From Chrysomallon squamiferum (Eukaryota > Mollusca > Gastropoda > Neomphalida > Peltospiridae): a DNA stretch of 64,000 nt. The translations under genes were made by a program, and so were the position numbers. The notes below the pieces were generated by a model, which saw only the letters and a program-made list of their open reading frames with translations, had not been told where the DNA came from and ran no database searches. The stretch covers positions 30,618,059 through 30,682,058 of the forward strand of contig CM022672.1 of the NCBI GenBank assembly GCA_012295275.1. Direction: 5' to 3'. Shown here one piece after another: positions 56,691-64,000 of the stretch (position 1 is its first letter; every line of letters begins with the position of its first letter).

Positions 56691-56786
56691 GAAATCAGTG
56701 ACCCTAAAATGAGCTGTCAACAGAATAGTCTTTTCTTGGCTTCTGATTCTTCACTTGTAAATTCTAGCATACTCTTTATTTTGCAG

Positions 56787-56975
56787 TGGATGGTGGGTGG
56801 GCATCTTGGTCAGATTGGTCATACGATGAATGCAGCAAATCGTGTGGAGGTGGATTTCAAGTGGGAATCAGGAGCAGAAATTGCACTAATCCAGTGCCTG
56901 CCTATAGTGGACATTGGTGCAATGGATCTAACACTGAAAACCAAAAATCCAGCTGTAATCTGCAAGCGTGTCCAA
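56787..56975 (+). CDS. TSP1 exon, copy C (not present in B)
   Basis: Intact 189-bp phase 1-1 exon between ttgcag and gtaatt. The module has WASWSDW, CSKSCGGG, RSRNC and six cysteines. CSKSCGGG fits the known O-fucosylation motif, which the other TSP1 copies here lack. The homologous place in B (near 18780-18800) lacks this exon and its edges. Confidence 0.8.
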
Positions 56976-57345
56976 GTAATTAAATTTACAGTTATCCATT
57001 ATTTTCAATAGACAGCACTTTTCAAAAATGAAGTGTTGAAGTTGATAAGCATAAAACGTATTAACTATTAATTATTTAGTTGATAACAATTTGTGATATG
57101 TCTTTTGAATAAGTTCAAAACAGATGTTTTAAACTAAATTATCATTTTTCTTATAGTTCAGTTAAAATCAAACTGTTATTTTTGCCATCACTTAGCTGCC
57201 ATTAAGATTTTGGATGATTAAGTCTCTAAAAATACAAAATGAAATAGACTGAACTGGGGATCAACAATAGTTTACATCTACGTTTTAATTTCACTTGTTT
57301 TCAATGCAGTGACCAGATATAAATACAAATTTATATTATTAACAG

Positions 57346-57526
57346 TTGATGGTGGTTGGAGTACTTGGTCGGAATGGAAGAATGTTACCGAATGTTCAAA
57401 ACTGTGTGGAACAGGATACGAAAACCAGTCAAGAAACAGAACATGTGACAAATGGTGGAAAGTCATGTGAAGGAGAAACAACTGAAGTGAAAACTGTTCC
57501 CTGTAATACAGAGCCATGTGGTTCTG
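57346..57526 (+). pseudogene. TSP1 exon with 14-bp deletion, copy C
   Basis: 181 bp against 195 in copy A. The missing 14 bp lie at about 57450, between short CAA-type repeats (gacaat...acaaat), and the deletion shifts the frame to a stop at 57468-57470. Splice sites and the second half are otherwise fine. The protein would stop inside the third TSP1 module. Confidence 0.8.
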
Positions 57527-57864
57527 GTTAGTAATTAATGAAGATAGAAAAATTAAATCTGAGTGTAAAACTTTAATAGCTAACATGGTCATAATCAGAA
57601 ATGTTTTGATAATTTCATTATATACGTACACACATACATACATACATACATAACTCAGTGTTCTGTTTCATTTCTTAATATTAAACAATAATTTTAATAT
57701 TCTTAAGTCAGTATAAATTAAACAGTCCGAGAGTATTAAAACAGTAGAATTTTGTATTTGTAGAACTCAGTAATATAAATTAACAAAATACTTGTCAGTG
57801 ATTGACATAGGGCTGATGAGTGTGTCTATTACAGGCTTTTATTGCTTACATTCATCCTTTTCAG

Positions 57865-58005
57865 ATGGCTGTCCTAAAGTAGGAGTTGTCTTCATTGCTG
57901 GAAAGACTTGTGGTCATTTCGTCCTGTGTTTCAAAGATGTGGGTTACAAGATTTTTTGTCCATCAGGAACTGTCTGGGACACCACAAAATCAGCTTGTTC
58001 AGTTG
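57865..58005 (+). CDS. CBM14-like (peritrophin-A) exon, copy C, intact
   Basis: 141 bp, acceptor ttttcag, possible donor gtaaat, phase 1-1. DGCPKVGVVFIAGKTCGHFV then LCFKDVGYKIFCPSGTVWD and a last Cys: the spacing C-x11-C-x5-C-x9-12-C-x10-C with CPSGTVWD is that of chitin-binding type 2 domains. Such domains bind chitin or matrix glycans. If the donor is not used, the frame ends GKC-stop at 58016, so this could be the last exon. In copy C it lies behind a frameshifted exon. Confidence 0.65.
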
Positions 58006-58016
58006 GTAAATGCTAA

Positions 58017-59150
58017 TTTGTGTCAGAGCTATTTCATATATAAGTCGATCAAAAGAAAATAATAATATAAGATTAATACAGCTTGACATTTGTTATGTAT
58101 GTATGTATATTTTGTGCTTTATTTTCATTATTATGATATTATTATAGATATTTTCCATGGTTAATGAATTAGCAAATCTGTAGCACTTTTTCAACATTAT
58201 TTTAACAAGAATATTTCTCACTTCTGTGGATCAAATTAATATTTTGATATAAAGTTTAATATTTATAATTTTTATTATATTGAAGAGATATGTTTTGAAA
58301 ATTAGGTAGTAATCTCACTGAACATGAAGTAGAATAATAATCTATTTAGTATTAAGTAGTAAAATAATCCTCTCTTCATATTCTTCATGTGAGGTGAATT
58401 GTTCAACATCAGTCAAGTTTCGTCAGCTCAATCAAGATTTTGTGTATTGTGATTTGGAAAAGATGATACAGGTTCAAATAGTAATTAGAAAAAAAAATAA
58501 CAAGAACATTTTTAGTTATAGGTAATTCAACAATTTGATCATACAAGGTTAATTTGAATGAATCGAAAGCTCTGTGAAGTAATTAAACCACCAAAGTTAC
58601 ATGTTATTATGGACAATCTTTCCTCACGATTTAATTCTGTTTTTAAGTGAATGCTAATTTAATTATATATATCAGATATGTAAACGAAGGTTAATTAAAT
58701 ATATAGACCTTTAGAAATATTTTAAATTCCTCATTCACATAAATCCGAAGTTAAAATAAAACTGCCTGTGAATATATCTATAAATCTAGTCTGACATAAA
58801 TCGAAAAACAGATTTTATTGTTTATGTTTATATGTTTAAATTATGATTTACAAGAACTACTACTCTGAATCAAAATGGATATTGCACTATATATAAATAT
58901 AGACAGATAAATAGATTGCTACATATAATTATTAATGTAGGTAAATTCAAATTATGAATTACGGGAACTGTAACTCTGAATCAAAATTAGTACTTTACTA
59001 GTATTTGAATTGGAACATTATTAATAAGATCTCTCAGTTGAAGTGGATGACATTTACACAATAAGTGGAAAGTTAAGAGAAGAATACAATATTTGGATTA
59101 GCTTTTATCACAAACCTGTTTCCAACAGAAAAAAAGACATATAGAACCAC
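58017..59150. other. Non-coding flank, copy C
   Basis: Closely collinear with 844-1960 of block A. No gene seen. Confidence 0.6.
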
Positions 59151-59325
59151 TGAGGCCAAAAAAAACAAGAAAAGAAAAGAAAAGAAACACAAATAAGATT
59201 TATTTTAAAAAAGAATAAAATAAGATAGAAAAAGACAATTAAATAAACAAATAAAATGAATAAAAATATAAAGATAATAATACATAAATATAATATTAAC
59301 CATGTTTACTTTTATTTTTAAAATC
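59151..59325 (+). other. A-rich insertion in block C
   Basis: About 170 bp of AAAAG/AATAA-rich sequence in the middle of the composite repeat that is a tandem pair in A (1837-2232). It is not present in A. Confidence 0.5.
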
Positions 59326-59565
59326 TACATCTAGAAGGCTCCCTGTTTTTTACTTTTATAAGCACCATCATCCCAAAAATCCTAAAACACATAATTAAAT
59401 TAATAATGAAACGACTTCGTGTCGAGTTAAAGAAAGAGAAAAAAACGAAACATGTTGACATTTCTAATAATGTAACTCACTAAATTAAAAGTGGTATATT
59501 AATTATTGCTTCAAACATTTTTAAGTGAAAATGACTTAATTTCATTTCAGTAATATAATAACATT

Positions 59566-59613
<48 letters not shown>

Positions 59614-59680
59614 CATAATCATAATCATAATCATAATCATAATCATAATAATCATAATAAAATAATGTCAATAATAATAA
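59566..59680 (+). repeat. (AAT)n / (AATC)n-type microsatellite
   Basis: AAT tract followed by six-base AATCAT repeats. It makes an Asp-Tyr ladder frame on the minus strand that is an artefact. Confidence 0.9.
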
Positions 59681-60015
59681 TAATAACAATGACAAATATA
59701 AAAACAATATTAATAACAATACCAATATTATAAAATTATTAATAATGAGAAAAATAACAACAACAACACTAATAAAAATAACAATAAATAAATAATGTAC
59801 AGAAATTCACACATATACTGACGAACACAATGGGACTCACGCACACACGCATATACTGTGTTTGTTGTGCATTCGTGTCTGAATGTAGAGAAATCATGGA
59901 TTTATAAAAAGCAATCAGTGACTGTTCAAACAAAGAATGTCTCAACAATTTAATTATTTACTAAGAAGTGTATCATCTTTACATCGACAATCTGATTTAA
60001 ACTCGAGGCTGCATT

Positions 60016-60016
<1 letters not shown>

Positions 60017-60059
<43 letters not shown>

Positions 60060-60070
60060 CATACATACAT
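60017..60070 (+). repeat. (TA)n and (TACA)n microsatellite
   Basis: TA run followed by TACA/CATA repeats and CACACA stretches up to about 60117. Confidence 0.9.
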
Positions 60071-60241
60071 CAACACACACACACACACCTAGACACACAC
60101 CTAGACACACACACACATTATTTCTCAATTCACTCTTAGGAGTAGTAGATTCCCGAATATTTATTTCATTGTTTAATAATCTGTAAATCAAAAGATGTAC
60201 ATACAAATATTAATACATATGCATATATATCTCAGAAACTT

Positions 60242-60247
<6 letters not shown>

Positions 60248-60301
<54 letters not shown>

Positions 60302-60691
60302 TAGATATAGAGAGAGAGATATATATATAGAGAGAGAGATATATATATAGAGAGAGATATATATATATAGAGAGAGAGATATATATATATATAGAGAGAG
60401 ATATATATATATATATAGAGAGATATATATATATATAGAGAGAGATATATATATATAGAGAGAGAGATATATATATATAGAGAGAGAGATATATATATAG
60501 AGAGAGAGATATATATATAGAGAGAGATATATATATATAGAGAGAGAGATATATATATATATATAGAGAAAGATATATATATATATAGAGAGAGAGATAT
60601 ATATATATAGAGAGAGAGAGATATATAGAGAGAGATATAGAGAGAGAGATATATAGAGAGAGATATAGAGAGAGAGATATAGAGAGATAGA
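60248..60691 (+). repeat. Compound GA/TA higher-order microsatellite
   Basis: A pure GA run (60248-60298), then about 390 bp in which GA blocks (6-12 bp) alternate with TA blocks (4-20 bp) roughly every 20-30 bp. The orthologous site in A is a plain 75-bp AG tract. Confidence 0.95.
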
Positions 60692-61327
60692 TCAGTTACA
60701 ATTTCTCTAGGATATTTGTATCACAGTGTCCTTCTATTTCCATGCAATCTTAACTAACCGTTCACTGAACGTTGGATAAGCTGTGACGTAATACATACGT
60801 ATTACATAAGTATAGATTTGATATCAGTCAATATCTCACGTATGCTCTCATTAAGTTACGGTAAAGGGCAGCGTGTATGTCTGGGATAATAGTCGCAAAT
60901 TACGATAACAAGAACTGGGATTAATCTCTCGTCTACAGCAAGCATGACAAACTCCTCGCATTTCACTGTTTCACAGTTTTGAAATATTTCTGTCTGTTAG
61001 ACTGGTTTTATAAAATTATACAGGATTTGAAAATCCGAAATCCGAAAAGCTACGAAATCCGCAACTTTTTCTTACAGTTTTTGGAATTTTGCACAAAATT
61101 ATTAAAAACCTTATTTTAAAAGTTCCTGCAGATTATCTGTATAAGCTGTACATGAAAAATGAATGGAATTCATATTCAGACATAGATTCTATTCTCGTGC
61201 TATCTCCTTTTATTACAAAATCCGAAATATTCCGAAAGGATTTTCAACCTGTGTAGAAAAGAAGAAGAAGAAAAAGAAGAAGTGTTTTAATAAAAATAAA
61301 TATACAGAATTTCATTCTCTTATTATT
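60692..61327. other. Conserved non-coding flank, copy C
   Basis: Collinear with 2921-3575 of block A. No gene seen. Confidence 0.6.
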
Positions 61328-61745
61328 TCCACCATTACGTCTACTACTACCACTACAACATTACTACGTCGCTACCATTACTACTACTACTTCTACTATA
61401 GTACTACCGCTACTACACCTACTACTTCTGCACTACAGTACTACCATGGTTACTACCAATACTACTGCTACTGCTACTATCACGCCACTGCAATTACTTC
61501 CACTATACTACTACTACTACAACTACCACCGTATTAGTATCACTATTTCTACTGTTAGTACAACTGCTACTGTTATAATCATAACTATTACTGTTAGTAC
61601 TTTTACTAGAATTACTACTTCTTCTTCTACTGCTACTACTACTGCTACTACTACTATTAGAAATCTTATGATAAAAATAATTATATTACTACTGTAGTAG
61701 TAGCAGAAGCAGCAACAGCAGCAGCAATATTGAGCTACTACTACA
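61328..61745 (+). repeat. Cryptic ACT trinucleotide tract, copy C
   Basis: Homologue of 3575-4020, with the same change from ACT to AGT/GCA triplets at its right end. Frames on both strands are low-complexity. Confidence 0.85.
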
Positions 61746-62389
61746 ATTATTGCTTTCATTACTATAAGTATTCCATATAAAAAGATACACAAATGAATCA
61801 GAAAGAAAACTGAAAGAAAAATGATTTAAAACAGTTCATTGAAAATTATAAGTTACTTGTCTACGTATGAAGTATTGTTACAAACATATTTCAGTGTATT
61901 TTGTAAATACTCGTAATAAACTCATACCCGTGTTTCTGACATTTTCTCCAACTTTTATGAAGTAATTTAATTATTTTCACAAATCTGTGGCAAATGCCAG
62001 TCCATGAATTAGCATAACCGCAATAAAAATACATTAACAAATATGTTTAGCTACAAATAAATACTAATCATTGATGGTTTCCAGTGTTATTTTGCCTTGA
62101 AAGGGATTTAGGTTGAGTATAATTGTTGTGTTTATACAATGCTTGTTCACAGAACCCTATAAAAAGTTCAATTGGGATTCAAGAAATTTTTTTAAATAAA
62201 TTTATAAATATATTTCTTAAGTCCTTACAAAACTATCATATAGTCTTGTAAAATCTTTAATTATATAACAATTTTTGTTTCGGGAATCTGAATGGAATAA
62301 TAATCGGGAACTCTGTAATGTTTCTTTGTGTATGTTTTTCTGTGATAAATATGATTATCACTCTCTGTCGTACTTAGAAATAAACTGAT
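61746..62389. other. Non-coding flank, copy C
   Basis: Collinear with A (about 4007-5815), but the 1.26-kb A-specific segment is missing at about 62215. No gene seen. Confidence 0.55.
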
Positions 62390-62442
62390 GTTCATACACA
62401 CGCGCCAGTTGCAAGTCAGAGTAACGAAGAGAACAAGAGATG

Positions 62443-62477
<35 letters not shown>

Positions 62478-62578
62478 GTTTTTTGTTTGTTTGTTTTGGT
62501 TCGAGTAGCTTTGACGAAAACAGAATACCAATATTTTCTGCATACGTCCAAGTTTCTTTCCTTTTATTTTTTCCTTTC

Positions 62579-62579
<1 letters not shown>

Positions 62580-62643
<64 letters not shown>

Positions 62644-62650
62644 TATTATT
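62580..62650 (+). repeat. (ATT)n microsatellite
   Basis: About 60 bp of ATT with one ACT interruption. Confidence 0.9.
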
Positions 62651-62837
62651 AATCCAGTCTTATTTAATAATGAAATATAACTAAGAAAGATTTATTTTGA
62701 TATCTCTACTTTATGATTTTTTAAAAATCTTATTTAGGCTTGGAAATATTTAACTACTGTATATAATAATTTTATTTCGGGAACTCTGTAATTTTATTAA
62801 TCTGGAATTTTTCTCTGCATGTTTTTTTCTGTGAAAA

Positions 62838-62841
<4 letters not shown>

Positions 62842-62908
<67 letters not shown>
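62842..62908 (+). repeat. (CT)n microsatellite
   Basis: About 67 bp of CT, the counterpart of 6173-6253. Confidence 0.95.
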
Positions 62909-62911
<3 letters not shown>

Positions 62912-63119
62912 CACACAAATGAACTAATACACATACACAAGCACAAGCTGCAAGTCAAAGTAACAAAGGAAACCAGAGATGTTATTTATTTATTTATTTG
63001 TTTATTGATTTATATAATATATTTATTTGTGTCTATTTTTGTTCGGGTACCTTTGAAAAAATAAGTTTCTTTCCTTTTATTTTCCTTTCTTTCTTTCTTT
63101 ATTATTATTATTATTATTA

Positions 63120-64000
63120 TTCGCTAATTTTTAGGTGTTGATCTCATCAGTTATGGGGCGGCCAGATTGTCTCTAAAAAATGTTCCAGTGTTGCACGAAT
63201 GATTACATCTCTCAGTCTATAAGTTTATGATGACGTCACAATTCCAGCAGTAAAATGGAAAAATCGCGGCGTTAAGTCTTTTGTAATAATTATTTTATTC
63301 TAGAATTTTTTGTTATTAGCGATATAGATCAAACATAACCGCAAATAATAATGTTGGAGAATACAAAAATTTATTAGACAATTTATTCTTATCTCCATGT
63401 AGAACTTTGTCTCTTTCTACAGTAAATTGAAATATTATTTACGATACTGAAAACGAAAAAACAAAGAAAAATAGTTACAAATAACAACAACAAAGAAAAA
63501 AAAAACCAGTCTAAAATTTTAAATCAAATTGTTATTATAGGGCAATAATAATAAATAAATAAATAAATAAAATGAGCACAGTGGAAGGGAAATAACTCTT
63601 AAAAGACCAACCCGTCCAAGGACAAATAACTACAGGCTAAGAATTCTTCGTTCGAAATGCTGAGGGTCGGAACTGTATCGGATTTGATAATTTCTCGAAT
63701 TTTGGAATATAAGAAGATGGCCTGAGAATAGGATCTAAGTCTAAACACGAATTCGATCTAAATTTCATAAATACAGCTTATACAAACAGATTTTAATAAT
63801 TTTATAGCATAAAATAATGTTAGTGGGTGCAAACACTGCTAAAACTGTTGCATACCACTATTTCTGCTGCTCGGAAAAGTTCCGGATTTTGTCGAATTAA
63901 GGAGTTTTTCGGATTTCGGGATTTCGAATAACGAGTCGTTAACATGTAACAAAATAATTGTGTCTTCCAAACATGTAAACATGTGAACAAATTTTTGTAT
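63120..64000. other. Conserved non-coding flank, copy C
   Basis: Collinear with 6520-7400 of block A, including TGACGTCA at 63231-63238 and the TTTCGGAAT-type patch (63870-63930). No gene seen. Confidence 0.55.

Overview
The window is nuclear DNA of an animal, very probably an invertebrate. Small phase-1 exons encode extracellular modules (thrombospondin type 1 and a chitin-binding-like fold). There are spliceosomal U1 and U2 snRNA genes, a Tc1/mariner-like transposase fragment, AT-rich intergenic DNA and very many microsatellites (GA, TA, ATT, ACT). This looks like a lophotrochozoan, and a mollusc is my best guess. No single marker fixes the taxon.

Layout. (1) Block A, 1-8023 (+): the 3' part of a secreted TSP1/CBM14-like gene (TSP1 exon 172-366, broken CBM14-like exon 701-839) and about 7 kb of non-coding, microsatellite-rich flank. 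(2) 7833-17013: four direct tandem copies of a 2.24-2.34 kb unit, each holding the C-terminal two thirds of a DD34E Tc1-like transposase. (3) Block B, about 17067-22000 (-): an inverted paralogue of the same gene. It has two successive leader-exon plus signal-peptide-exon modules and two TSP1 exons, and it ends at a deletion that removed the CBM14-like exon. Its exons still splice in frame into a complete 136-aa reading frame. (4) About 22000-25714: mostly featureless AT-rich DNA with a short dispersed duplication, a stray piece of the 2.3-kb unit, one possible small secreted protein and a degenerate minisatellite. (5) 25715-54091: an array of about 1.76-kb units, each with a U2 gene and a U1 gene transcribed divergently from a 731-bp spacer. 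There are 16 U1 copies and 17 U2 copies (two truncated, one interrupted by a 200-N assembly gap). The array flips orientation once, near 46360, and its right end folds back on itself. (6) Block C, about 54190-64000 (+): a third paralogue of the gene. It matches B (inverted) over its 5' half and A over its 3' half, and it is damaged.

The most informative part is the snRNA array. Both gene types carry the same candidate PSE starting at -56, an A/T-rich box at -30, and a nearly identical A-rich element just past the 3' end. So U1 and U2 here appear to share one promoter and 3'-processing grammar. Unit haplotypes switch at one place inside unit 6, as expected for unequal crossing-over. Around the array, three copies of one secreted-protein gene have lost different parts: A keeps TSP1 but has a frameshifted CBM14-like exon, C is the reverse, and B has lost CBM14 but stays open. 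All coordinates, alignments and frames were worked out by eye; no database search was possible.
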